From an uncultured bacterium (GTDB lineage: Bacteria; Vulcanimicrobiota; CADAWZ01): 52,967 nt of DNA. Below are positions 7,882 through 16,443 of this stretch, one piece after another. The stretch's first letter is position 1. The number at the start of each line of letters is the position of its first letter. The notes beneath the pieces were generated by a model, which saw only the letters and a list, made by a program, of their open reading frames with translations, was not told the origin of the DNA and did no database searches. Where the stretch lies: contig CASEKF010000047.1 of NCBI GenBank assembly GCA_949288455.1, positions 1-52,967 on the forward strand. The letters run 5' to 3'. Both the position numbers and the translations under genes were made by a program.

Positions 7882-8946
7882 TCAAAATTTTCTAAGCGCT
7901 TTCTCAGCCAATTCGCATATTATTCGATCCCTTATTTCCGTTCCGCATGACAAATTGCGTATAGTAAGATAAAACGATTCCGCCAGCAGAAAATCTCCTT
8001 CGGATTCGGCTAATTTGCCTCTCAACAAAATTTCGCTCAAGATGGAATATTCGCTTAAAGATTCAGAATTAAGACTAGCCAGACAAAGTTTCCTGACTAA
8101 ATCTTCCGACATATTGTCGCCGCAAAAATAAAAAGAAAAGAACACCGCGTCTAAATTACATATTTTAGCGGAATCCAGATAATCTTGCAAAATAACGGAA
8201 ACCGGATAGTAATTTTCCTCCCTAATTATTTCATCATACAAATTATCCCATTCGTAAAGATCAAACCCAAAATTTAACGATAATTTTAAAGACTCCAAAG
8301 CGGCTTCCGTTTTCGCCTGCCTAAAAAAGACCAATGCCTGTTCGGCATAATATTCGGCCTTGCCCGAAGGTTGAAGAATTAAAAGTTCCTCGAGAACATC
8401 TTCGCAAAGAGCTAAATCATTGGCGTTCAAAGCTTTCCTATACAAAAAACGAGCATCAATAATCGCCTTAAGTTTATCTTTTCCAAACGAGCGCGTTAAA
8501 TGCGATTCTTTCGATTCGGAAGATATAAAAGCGAAATCAGAAACGGTTTCGGGAATGTCCGGCTTCTCGCCATGATTTAATCCTCCGCAGCAAAAACAAT
8601 ACTCCAATCTATCTCCGGAAACATAATACTCCGAAGAATAGGTATCTTTTAAAGCTTTAGGACAAATCGGAACGGAATCCAGATATGCCGGAACCAAATC
8701 TTTTAAAGACGCCGGATACTTTCCTCCGCGCTCTAAAGCGTAAGAAGCCAATGCTCCCTCTATTTTAGCCATAGAAGCATAACATCCGTTAAACTCTATC
8801 TCTGTCCTGATATCGTTAATATATTCCTTCTGCCCGTCAACCGCCGCAAAACAAATATATCCCGCAAAAAACAAAACGACTACGGCGATAAAAAAACCGT
8901 ATCCTAAAGACAAACGCTTGAAGCTAAACAAAATTAAAACGTCCAC
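7882..8946 (-). CDS. Membrane-anchored pseudopilin-like/TPR-like protein
   Basis: A 354-aa protein with an N-terminal hydrophobic segment (about residues 14-35), then a stretch that resembles the C-terminal part of type II secretion major pseudopilins: CYASMAKIEGALASYALERG, KYPASLKDLVPAYLDSVPICP and a YCFCCGG cysteine cluster. The remaining 200 residues are helical with TPR-like pairs (ALVFFRQAKTEAALESLKLS). Proteins with such 'KYPASLxxL' domains occur in several deep-branching Gram-negative phyla, generally without known function. The GTG start at 8946 lacks a strong ribosome-binding site. It is the first gene of the leftward envelope cluster, 137 nt from the next gene. Confidence 0.55.
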   Translation of the reverse strand: MDVLILFSFKRLSLGYGFFIAVVVLFFAGYICFAAVDGQKEYINDIRTEIEFNGCYASMAKIEGALASYALERGGKYPASLKDLVPAYLDSVPICPKALKDTYSSEYYVSGDRLEYCFCCGGLNHGEKPDIPETVSDFAFISSESKESHLTRSFGKDKLKAIIDARFLYRKALNANDLALCEDVLEELLILQPSGKAEYYAEQALVFFRQAKTEAALESLKLSLNFGFDLYEWDNLYDEIIREENYYPVSVILQDYLDSAKICNLDAVFFSFYFCGDNMSEDLVRKLCLASLNSESLSEYSILSEILLRGKLAESEGDFLLAESFYLTIRNLSCGTEIRDRIICELAEKALRKF

Positions 8947-9324
8947 ACATTTTTTCTTATCAATATAAAGCGAAAAAACGATTCCTTCATTATTTGAATA
9001 TTATAGCGAAACATACGACGCCGGTTAAGCTGTCTAAAAATATATAACTCAACGCGCTTACTTTACGATAGCGGCAGATAGAAGCAGATTATAAACCGCG
9101 TATAAAAAAAATTCTTGACGCTCTCTCAAATTTTCAACAAAAAAAACGACTGAGTACATAAAGACGCAGCCTAAGAATTATCCGGCCGCCACTCAATTAA
9201 GGTATGTAATTTAATTATACAAATAAGCTCCTCTCTCCTTTAAATCCTAATAAAAAAATATTATTTAAAGGATACAAAATTAAAACGATAGAAGTATTAA
9301 TGAAATACTCTCGGAGGTGATAAT
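8947..9324. promoter_or_regulatory. 378-nt divergent intergenic region with an inverted repeat
   Basis: Separates two divergent genes and must hold both promoters, but no clear paired -35/-10 boxes were found. A 10-bp perfect inverted repeat, TCCTTTAAAT at 9236-9245 and ATTTAAAGGA at 9263-9272, lies in the leader of the aminotransferase gene. A TTGACG at about 9115 has no matching -10. Confidence 0.4.
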
Positions 9325-10512
9325 TTGGAGATAACGCCATCAAAAAAAGCTTCTGAAATAACTTATGCGATAAGAAATATTATAGCGGAAGCAAAAAAGT
9401 TAGAAAATCAAGGCAAAAAAATTTTATACTGTAATATCGGAGACCCCTGTAAATATGACTTCAAAACGCCCGAACACATAATCGAAGCGGCGATATCCGC
9501 GTTAAGGACGAAAGAAAACGGCTATGCTCCTTCATATGGCTGTCAAGAGGCAAGAGAAGCTATCTCGGCGTTTTTAAACAAAAAGAACGGTTTAAAAACG
9601 GTTCCTGACGATATCTTCGTCACTACCGGAGCAAGCGAAGGAATCGAGCTTGCGCTCGCCGCGCTCTTAAATCCCGGAGAAAATGCGCTTATTCCGGTTC
9701 CGGGATATCCTCTTTATCAAGCCGCGCTGACTAAACTTGGAGCGCAGGCAAAAACATACGGCTTCGACTCATCATGGTTTCCGTCGTTAAATTCAATCGA
9801 AAACGCTATAGACGAAAAAACAAGGGCTATAATTTTAATCAATCCAAACAACCCGACCGGAGCCGTCTATGACAAACAAATCCTTGAAGATATATTAGCC
9901 TTAGCAAAACGGCGTAATTTAGTCGTTTTTTCCGACGAAATATACGATAAGCTTATCTTTAGAAAAAAGCATTATTCTACCGCTTCTCTTTCCGGCGAAG
10001 TTCCCGTAATAACTTTAAACGGCATGTCAAAAGCTTATCTTGTTCCAGGTTGGAGAATCGGATGGCTTGCCTTATCTAATTTTGAATCGCCAAAATACGC
10101 GTCGGCGCTCAAGAAACTTTTCGATGCCCGACTATGCAGCCCTTCTCCATTCCAATACGCTATATCCGCAGCTCTAAACGGACCTCAGGATCATATTCAA
10201 GAGACTAACGCAAAATTGGAAAAACGCAGAGATTTAGTATACGACAAACTTATTAACACAGGGCTTATTTCCTGCGTCAAACCCGAAGCCGCCTTCTATA
10301 TGACTCCAAAACTAATAAATTCCAAATTTAAAAACGACGAAGAATTTATCCTGACGCTGCTGAAAGAAACCGGAGTGCTTTTCGTCCATGGTTCCGGATT
10401 TATGACTGACCCGACCGATTTATTTTTCCGAATAGTCTATCTTCCGCCGGAAAATATTTTAGAAGAAGCGATGGATAAATTTACGGCCTTCATAAAAAAA
10501 TACGCTCTTTAG
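9325..10512 (+). CDS. Class I/II PLP-dependent aminotransferase (alanine transaminase-like)
   Basis: A 395-aa fold-type I aminotransferase in the cytoplasm. The PLP lysine is Lys236 in GMSKAYLVPGWRIGW. The cofactor-ring Asp is in FSDEIYD (Asp204), the PNNPTG loop is at 174-179, and the carboxylate-binding Arg is in FFRIVYLPP near the C-terminus. The N-terminal GDPCKYDFKTP segment resembles AlaA/AlaT-type enzymes, which interconvert pyruvate plus glutamate and alanine plus 2-oxoglutarate; aspartate or other specificity is possible. The start is TTG, decided by GGAGGTG 5 nt upstream. The gene is monocistronic, with a hairpin terminator about 80 nt downstream. Confidence 0.9.
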   Translation: MEITPSKKASEITYAIRNIIAEAKKLENQGKKILYCNIGDPCKYDFKTPEHIIEAAISALRTKENGYAPSYGCQEAREAISAFLNKKNGLKTVPDDIFVTTGASEGIELALAALLNPGENALIPVPGYPLYQAALTKLGAQAKTYGFDSSWFPSLNSIENAIDEKTRAIILINPNNPTGAVYDKQILEDILALAKRRNLVVFSDEIYDKLIFRKKHYSTASLSGEVPVITLNGMSKAYLVPGWRIGWLALSNFESPKYASALKKLFDARLCSPSPFQYAISAALNGPQDHIQETNAKLEKRRDLVYDKLINTGLISCVKPEAAFYMTPKLINSKFKNDEEFILTLLKETGVLFVHGSGFMTDPTDLFFRIVYLPPENILEEAMDKFTAFIKKYAL

Positions 10513-10592
10513 AAAAATATTGCGATTTATATCTAGAAGCGGCCGTTAATTGAATAAAAAAGCTTAACGGTCAAATCAAAATATTATAATAT

Positions 10593-10630
10593 CAAGCCTT
10601 GGTTCCATTGGATCGCGGGCTTGTTTTATT
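10593..10630 (+). terminator. Intrinsic terminator of the aminotransferase gene
   Basis: CAAGCC at 10593-10598 pairs with GGCTTG at 10618-10623. A small inner TCC/GGA hairpin sits in the loop, and TTTTATT follows. Confidence 0.7.
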
Positions 10631-10748
10631 ATATTAATAATTAATCGGAGATTTTCTTAAGTCTGTATCTAACAGCTAACAGTCATTCTTAATTACTGAC
10701 TATTAACATTTTATTAACAAAATTAATGAAAATAACATATAAATAATA

Positions 10749-10757
10749 TGATATAAT
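10749..10757 (+). promoter_or_regulatory. Extended -10 promoter element
   Basis: TGATATAAT, an extended -10 (TGN plus TATAAT), lies about 55 nt before the 107-aa gene and probably drives the 10812-13594 pair. No good -35 is visible at 17 nt, as is usual for extended -10 promoters. Confidence 0.5.
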
Positions 10758-10811
10758 TCACATAAAGATATAATTAATAATTTTCTCCTTCATTTCAGGA
10801 GGTTATAAAAA

Positions 10812-11135
10812 TTGGCTTGGGAATTTAACGATGAAGTTATTTCTGAAATACTTGAAAGCGCAGGGTTCGATTCGTCCATAGGCGAAACGGTAAACGGCAT
10901 AAAAGACGAACAAGGCGTAAACCATCAAATCTACATAAATTCAAAGGGCCGAATAAGATATCAGTACGCTCGTCTCCTATCAACCGAAGAAAAATCAATC
11001 TCTCTGGCGGGAAAACAATTTGAATACGACAAAGAGAAACGAGATATCGTCAATATAACGGGTAAGCTAGAAGATATCGGAGAGCTCGTTCAATTTTTGA
11101 GAGACGTTTCTGTTATAATCAGGAAAGGAATGTGA
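10812..11135 (+). CDS. Hypothetical 107-aa protein upstream of the PLD-like protein
   Basis: A small acidic, soluble protein without recognised domain. It contains a beta-rich middle (HQIYINSKGRIRYQYARLL, KQFEYDKEKRDIVNITGKL) and a C-terminal helix (DIGELVQFLRDVSVIIRK). There is no signal peptide, membrane segment or metal motif. The TTG start is set by AGGAGG about 9 nt upstream. Its stop overlaps the GTG start of the PLD-like gene by 4 nt (GTGA), implying translational coupling and probably a shared job, such as a chaperone, inhibitor or partner of the PLD-like protein (inference). Confidence 0.7.
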   Translation: MAWEFNDEVISEILESAGFDSSIGETVNGIKDEQGVNHQIYINSKGRIRYQYARLLSTEEKSISLAGKQFEYDKEKRDIVNITGKLEDIGELVQFLRDVSVIIRKGM

Positions 11136-13594
11136 CGGTTGTTTTTATGAATATAAGCGGAATAAATTTTGGAATAACTAATCAAATAGCTCCTATGGGC
11201 AAAACCGCAGCGGTTAACGGCTCTACGCCTATAGTAGAGCCTCAAGCGTCCGATACGGCGGATATACGTTCGTCATATACGACCGAATCGAGAAAAAGCG
11301 GCTCAAGTCCCGAGACAAAAACAACGTCCAAGACTCAAGCTCCGGAAATTGTCGTAATGAGAGAAAAGGGACTCGATTTATTAGTGAACATGATCGATAA
11401 CGCGAAGGAATCGATTGATCTTCATATATATATCGTAACCGCAAATACGCCGGAGTTAACCGCCGCGTTTGAAAGAGCTCTGGAAAGAGGGGTAAAAGTC
11501 AGGCTTATGATCGAGGACGATCCTTTTTACTGGACTCGAACAAAGGATAATCCTAGCAAGCCTTTCGTCGAAAATTTAGTGTCAAAAGGGGCCGAATACA
11601 AGCCTGATAATCCCAAATTTTCAAAAAGCAGAGTAACTCATGAAAAAAGCATGGTGTTCGACGGCGAAAAGGCGCTAATCTTAACGGGTAATTTAGGAAG
11701 TTCTACTTTTGGGAAAAATCTAGACTTAGGAGCGATATTAATAAACGATCAAAAAACGGTAGAACAAATTCAAACTATATTTAATTCCGATTGGGACAGA
11801 GTCGAGCTTCCCGATATGGGAGAAACTAATCTTGTAATAAGTCCTGACAACGCGAGAGGCAAACTCCACAGTTTAATTGACGGCGCCAGCAAAAATATAA
11901 ATATTCTGCAGCAAGCTATAACGGACAAAGAAATGGTAGCCTTGCTTGCCAAGAAAATTGACGAAGGAGTAAAGACTGAACTTACCGTAACAGATCCGGG
12001 AATAGCTCAAAAAAACCTTCAGCCTGCGGCATATCTTCACCTAAAAGGAGCGGACGTCCATTTTTTAGTATCTCCTTATATACATGCGAAAGCCGTTACG
12101 GTAGACTCAAACACAAAAGACAGCAAAACTTACGTAGGCTCTCAAAATTTCAGCATGTCCGCAATCGATAGAAACAGAGAGTTAGGATACATCTTCCATG
12201 ATAAAGAGGAACAACTGGGAGAGATAGTCGACAAATATCAAGAAAAAGGATTTGAAATACCTTCCAAGATGATAATAACCGATCCTACGGCTATAGGCTC
12301 AGCATTTAAATCGGCTATCAGAACGGCGGAAGACAGCATAGTTCTGGAAACATGCCTGTTTAGCGACGGAGGGACAAAAAACGCGTTAAAACAAGCGGCT
12401 AAAAGAGGAGTGGACGTCTCGGTAATTATGCCTGAAAATCCTTTTCCTTGGGATCCTAACTGCACTACGAATATCACCATGGCCGAAGAATTAAAAGAGG
12501 CTGGAGTAAAAGTAAAATGGTCTGATCCTACCTACAAGCCCACCGCGGGAACTTGTATGGCAATAGATGGGAAAGAAGCCATTACATTCCCCGATAACGT
12601 CTCCAAATCGGCTTTCAATTATAATAATTCTTATGGAGTAATAAATATCGCTCCTAATGAAGTAAAAGACATAGAAAATCTCCTGGAAGCAAGATTTAAC
12701 GGAACGGATGAAACTCACTCCTTAAATCCTACCTCAAATATCATATCAAGCCCCGGAAATGCTCGTCAAAAACTTGAAACGCTAATTAAAGAGGCAGACT
12801 CCAGCATAATGATAACTACGCGAGAACTTTCGGACGATAAAATAACAGAACTTATCAAAAACAAAGCTCAACAAGGATTAAAAATTCACATACTACTTCC
12901 AAAGAAGACGTCAAAAGCGGAAAAAACCATAGCTGATCTGGAATCTGCAGGAGTCAAATTTGGATTTATGACAGATGAAAGCTTACATAATAATTATATA
13001 GAAATAGATAAGGAAAAAGCGTATTCCGGCGGTCACTCTTTAAGCTCCAAAGGCTTAGACGATACCGTAGCTTACGGATGTATGATCACTCATCCTGAAA
13101 TGGTAAGAATAGGAAGAGGAACTTTCAGCGATCAATGGCTGAAAGCCGGATTATACGAAGCGAATAAAGAAATTTCTATCGAGCAGGCTAACATAGATTC
13201 AGATAGAGATCTAAAAGAGATAATAGGAGAAGTCTGCAAAAAAGGCGTAAGAATCCATGTAACGTCGGCTAACTATGATTCCGGAACAATAAAAGCGGAA
13301 TTTGAACTGCTAAATCGACAACTTAGAGAAATGGCTTATCTAGACGTCACAACACAGGAGAACAAAGACGTTTTAACTAAATATTTCGGAACTTTCTTCA
13401 ACGTTGAAGAAGCTTTAGAAAAACAGGAGCAATTAAGAAAAGCTCTAGAAGCCCTCAAGCCAGGAGAAGAACTATTATCCGGAACGGAAAACTCAAACAT
13501 CTCTTCCAAAAAGACAAAAATTAAAATAGACGGAGAGCAATTAGAAATTTTACCGTCCAGAGACGAAGAAATAGCCGATATGAACAGAAAGTAA
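11132..13594 (+). CDS. Multi-module phospholipase D-like (HKD) protein
   Basis: An 820-aa protein with four PLD-like modules after a Ser/Thr-rich, probably disordered N-terminus (about 1-70). Module 1 has an intact HxKx4D (His170, Lys172, Asp177) followed by a GNLGSS tail. Module 2 has His318, Lys320, Asp325 and GSQNFS. Module 3 keeps only Asp479; the His and Lys positions are Ala472 and Thr474. Module 4 keeps His619 and Asp626, but the Lys is Asn621. PLD enzymes pair two HKD motifs into one active site, so modules 1+2 could form one active centre and 3+4 a degenerate one. Substrate (lipid, nucleic acid or other) cannot be told. There is no signal peptide or TM segment. The GTG start overlaps the previous stop; an ATG five codons in is an alternative. 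Confidence 0.85.
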   Translation: MTVVFMNISGINFGITNQIAPMGKTAAVNGSTPIVEPQASDTADIRSSYTTESRKSGSSPETKTTSKTQAPEIVVMREKGLDLLVNMIDNAKESIDLHIYIVTANTPELTAAFERALERGVKVRLMIEDDPFYWTRTKDNPSKPFVENLVSKGAEYKPDNPKFSKSRVTHEKSMVFDGEKALILTGNLGSSTFGKNLDLGAILINDQKTVEQIQTIFNSDWDRVELPDMGETNLVISPDNARGKLHSLIDGASKNINILQQAITDKEMVALLAKKIDEGVKTELTVTDPGIAQKNLQPAAYLHLKGADVHFLVSPYIHAKAVTVDSNTKDSKTYVGSQNFSMSAIDRNRELGYIFHDKEEQLGEIVDKYQEKGFEIPSKMIITDPTAIGSAFKSAIRTAEDSIVLETCLFSDGGTKNALKQAAKRGVDVSVIMPENPFPWDPNCTTNITMAEELKEAGVKVKWSDPTYKPTAGTCMAIDGKEAITFPDNVSKSAFNYNNSYGVINIAPNEVKDIENLLEARFNGTDETHSLNPTSNIISSPGNARQKLETLIKEADSSIMITTRELSDDKITELIKNKAQQGLKIHILLPKKTSKAEKTIADLESAGVKFGFMTDESLHNNYIEIDKEKAYSGGHSLSSKGLDDTVAYGCMITHPEMVRIGRGTFSDQWLKAGLYEANKEISIEQANIDSDRDLKEIIGEVCKKGVRIHVTSANYDSGTIKAEFELLNRQLREMAYLDVTTQENKDVLTKYFGTFFNVEEALEKQEQLRKALEALKPGEELLSGTENSNISSKKTKIKIDGEQLEILPSRDEEIADMNRK

Positions 13595-13657
13595 AAAACT
13601 ATTAAACGGGGCTCCTGACAGGAGCCCCGTTTAATAGTTTTTTACTTTCTGTTCATA
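13579..13657 (+). terminator. 79-nt perfect palindrome including the PLD gene stop codon
   Basis: Arms at 13579-13617 and 13619-13657 are perfect reverse complements (39 bp) around a single central A. The left arm includes the last four codons and the TAA stop of the PLD-like gene; the G/C core reads GGGGCTCCTG. The right arm continues into T-rich sequence (TTTTTTAC), so it can act as an intrinsic terminator. The stem is several times longer than a usual terminator and would be a good RNase III substrate. Confidence 0.85.
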
Positions 13658-13830
13658 AGAATCCTCAAAATTTTGCAAACGATATATATTCCCAACTAAA
13701 ACGTATGAAATGTTTTCAAAAATATTTGCTAAAAAAAGCGGAAAAAGAATAACAAAAATAGAAAATATAAAATTGATAAAAGGCAGTTTGTCAACTTCAG
13801 TTTAGACGCGCCGAGTATATAATGAAAGGC

Positions 13831-13843
13831 ATCCTGACAGGAT
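13831..13843 (+). promoter_or_regulatory. Small palindrome covering the ribosome-binding site
   Basis: ATCCTGACAGGAT is a 6-bp perfect hairpin with a 1-nt centre. It contains AGGAT, the only Shine-Dalgarno-like sequence before the ATG at 13856. Its core CCTGACAGG is identical to the centre of the palindrome at 13579-13657. A TATAAT at 13818-13823 just upstream may be the -10 of this gene. Confidence 0.4.
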
Positions 13844-13855
13844 ATCGTTTGAATT

Positions 13856-16405
13856 ATGAATTTCGAATATTCTAACGAAGTAGTAAAAAAAGAACTGACT
13901 AAGGGTATATCTATAACGCTTTTAGGCATTATATTCATAGCCGTCTTTGTAATCTCCAATTTTAATTGGAAAGCTCTAACGGCCGAAACTACGGCTAGCC
14001 TTAAGTATTCCATCACACTAGTAGACTACTGGTACGTAATAATAGGAATTCCTTTAGTGCTTTTCGTAGGAGGACCTATTTTGGCTTCCGCCATGCTTAG
14101 AAAAACGACAAAGTACGTCACTGATCATTCAGGTATATTTGTGGTAAACCAATACGGGGTCAAAGCTCTAATAAGATGGAAAGATATCGTTCAAATCACC
14201 GAAACGCTGAAAACCTTAATTATTATTTCTGAAACTAATAAAGCCGTCATATATAAAGATATGGAATCTTTTGAAAAATTATACGGCATAATTATAAGGC
14301 ATACCTCGTCAAAAGCTACTAAAAATACGAGGAAACCCATTAACGACGATAAAGAAGCCAAAAAAGAAGATATCTCTAAATCTGCGGAAAAAACCGCTAA
14401 TTCTGAAGCCGCGGACAAACAAAAAAACAAAGCCAGAAAACTTCTGGAAGAAATTCTAGCTCAAGACGCCTCGGCTTTAAAGACGAATAAATCTCAGCCT
14501 GATTCTTCAGGATTCTATACTATCGAATCGGTCGAGACAAAAGAAATCGAACAAGGATCCCAAAAGCAAAAACAAAAAGAAACGCCAACGCAAGCATCCG
14601 CGCAAACCGAGATTGACGATAAAAAGCAGGAACGCCCTGAAGAAAAACAAAAAGGCAAACTCCTTAACGCCTTTTTAAGCGGATCTCAAGACGCCGAACC
14701 CGTAAAAATATCAAAAGCTACTATGGTAATGTCCAAATCTGCGTTTAAGGAACTTACAAAAAAGGCTATAGCCAAACGTAATAAGGCAAATACCGAACAT
14801 CTGCAACAAAAAGAGCGCATTACAAGTGAAAAGCCGGACTCTAAGCCTTCGTCAGTAAAAACGGATCGGCAAGAACCTAATAATCCTACAAAAACAGGCA
14901 GATTAAAATCAAGAATCGATACGTCTACTTTGGCGTTAAAAGGCAAATCGTCTATCTTATTAAGCGTTATAAATAAAAAAAGTCAACAAGAAGAAGCGAA
15001 GGCAGAACCGGTAAAATTAAGTCTAGACACTATTTATGCGTCAGAAGCGAATGAAGAAAACGAAAAAATAGAAACTAACGTTAAGAAAAAGAACGAATTG
15101 TTGTCTAAATTTTTAAACGAAGACGAAAATTCTTTAAATTCATCTCAAAATACGTCCATATCTCCCAACGACTCTATTATGCCATCAGAATACTCTACGG
15201 TGATAACCGATAGGGACGAAGAATCAATAAAAACTGAAGACGTTCAAGGAGCGGCAGACTCGACAAAACAACAAATCTCTAAATTTAAAAGACACGCTTA
15301 TAAAACGGTTATTATTGAACAAAGCACATATAGCGAAGACGCCAAAGAACATTCAACAACGGGAAAAGCTCAAGAGCTAAACTCGGTATTAAATTCTACG
15401 CCGTCGGGAAAACTGCCGGATCTAAGCTCGGTATTAAAGCCTACGCCGTCGGGAAAACTGCCGGATCTAAGTTCGGTATTAAAGCCTACGCCGTCGGGAA
15501 AACTGCCGGATCTAAGCTCGGTATTAAAGTCTACGTCGGGAAGATTACCCGATTATTTGAGGACGCTAAAATCTACGAATTCAGAAAGCGTATCGCAAGC
15601 CAAAGCATTTTCCAATGACGGCGAAGCTTTAGAAGAACTTAAAGACAAACCGGAACCAAAAGAAGAACAAAATATAATAACGGAAAAAAGCGTATCGCAA
15701 GCCAAAGCATTTTCCAATGACGGCGAAGTCTTGGAAGAACTTAAAGACAAACTAGAACCAAAAGAAGAAAACGACTTTGACACTATATCTGTACAGCGCA
15801 ACAAAACCCCGGAAATATCTAAAGAACAAGACGTCGTTTCTTCATCTTCAGAAAACCTGCCGGATTTAAGCTCGGTCTTAGAACCCACAGCCTCAGGAAA
15901 ACTGCCGGATTTAAGCTCGGTATTAAAACCTACGGCCTCAGGAAAATTGCCGGATTTGAACGTTCTTCTAAAGACATTGAAAGAAAAAAAAGAGAGTCAA
16001 AGGAATTTAGCGTCGTCTAATTTTTCAGATCGAAAAAGAGAAGCAGAAAACGCAGACATTGATAAAGTTCGCGAAACAAATGACGATTTTAATCCATTGA
16101 AAACATTTGAATCGCACCGCAACATCCAAGAAACGAATGAAACGGAAGAACATCAAAAATTAACTCAAGGCTCCTTGGCAAATTCTACGGAATCGCTGCC
16201 AAGTCAAGAAACGGAAACGACTCGCCCTTCAGAAATAAGCATAAGCAATATACAACAGCATTCCGCCCCAAGGCTCGACGAACTCTTCAACAATTTAATG
16301 GAAAAAACGGGAAGACTTCCTAAACTGCCGCATAATATAAAATCGAAATTAAAAAGTAAAATTATGGATAATATAACGGATACGCCACGAAAAGAGGACG
16401 AATAA
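13856..16405 (+). CDS. Membrane-anchored PH-like protein with a long repeat-rich cytoplasmic region
   Basis: An 849-aa protein. Two membrane segments (about 18-36 and 57-80) are followed by a PH-like domain (about 85-150, with an IRWKDIVQI segment), the same layout as the 171-aa protein at 1636-2151. From about residue 155 onward the chain is highly charged and low-complexity, probably disordered. It holds four copies of a 15-residue unit (core SGKLPDLSSVLKPT), a 34-residue unit present twice (starting SVSQAKAFSNDGE), and a second group of the 15-residue units. The last 40 residues (RLDELFNNLMEKTGRLPKL) look folded. Such repeats often serve as short linear binding sites; the partner is unknown. 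No homologous family is recognised beyond the N-terminal domain. Confidence 0.8.
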   Translation: MNFEYSNEVVKKELTKGISITLLGIIFIAVFVISNFNWKALTAETTASLKYSITLVDYWYVIIGIPLVLFVGGPILASAMLRKTTKYVTDHSGIFVVNQYGVKALIRWKDIVQITETLKTLIIISETNKAVIYKDMESFEKLYGIIIRHTSSKATKNTRKPINDDKEAKKEDISKSAEKTANSEAADKQKNKARKLLEEILAQDASALKTNKSQPDSSGFYTIESVETKEIEQGSQKQKQKETPTQASAQTEIDDKKQERPEEKQKGKLLNAFLSGSQDAEPVKISKATMVMSKSAFKELTKKAIAKRNKANTEHLQQKERITSEKPDSKPSSVKTDRQEPNNPTKTGRLKSRIDTSTLALKGKSSILLSVINKKSQQEEAKAEPVKLSLDTIYASEANEENEKIETNVKKKNELLSKFLNEDENSLNSSQNTSISPNDSIMPSEYSTVITDRDEESIKTEDVQGAADSTKQQISKFKRHAYKTVIIEQSTYSEDAKEHSTTGKAQELNSVLNSTPSGKLPDLSSVLKPTPSGKLPDLSSVLKPTPSGKLPDLSSVLKSTSGRLPDYLRTLKSTNSESVSQAKAFSNDGEALEELKDKPEPKEEQNIITEKSVSQAKAFSNDGEVLEELKDKLEPKEENDFDTISVQRNKTPEISKEQDVVSSSSENLPDLSSVLEPTASGKLPDLSSVLKPTASGKLPDLNVLLKTLKEKKESQRNLASSNFSDRKREAENADIDKVRETNDDFNPLKTFESHRNIQETNETEEHQKLTQGSLANSTESLPSQETETTRPSEISISNIQQHSAPRLDELFNNLMEKTGRLPKLPHNIKSKLKSKIMDNITDTPRKEDE
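15383..15556 (+). repeat. Tandem 45-bp coding repeats (first cluster)
   Basis: Three full units and one partial unit at exact 45-nt spacing (starts 15383, 15428, 15473, 15518), nearly identical at DNA level, encoding the 15-residue SVLKPTPSGKLPDLS unit. DNA-level identity implies recent slippage or unequal exchange. Confidence 0.9.
15587..15772 (+). repeat. 102-bp direct repeat in two copies
   Basis: Copies begin at 15587 and 15689 and encode the SVSQAKAFSNDGE unit. They differ by a few substitutions, for example Ala/Val and Pro/Leu. Confidence 0.9.
15857..15964 (+). repeat. Second cluster of the 45-bp coding repeats
   Basis: Two full units (15857-15901 and 15902-15946) and a partial third encode LPDLSSVL-type units. 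They are more diverged from the first cluster (TASGK instead of TPSGK), suggesting an older duplication. Confidence 0.85.
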
Positions 16406-16443
16406 GCGGACAACGTCTTCCTAAACGTTTCAATACATATAAA

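Noticed and set aside
9115-9145. TTGACG as a -35 box for the aminotransferase gene
   Set aside because: The sequence 17 nt downstream (CAAAAA) is not a -10 element.
15383-15964. Regular repeats as a possible CRISPR array
   Set aside because: The 45-bp units are contiguous, in frame and coding, with no unique spacers.
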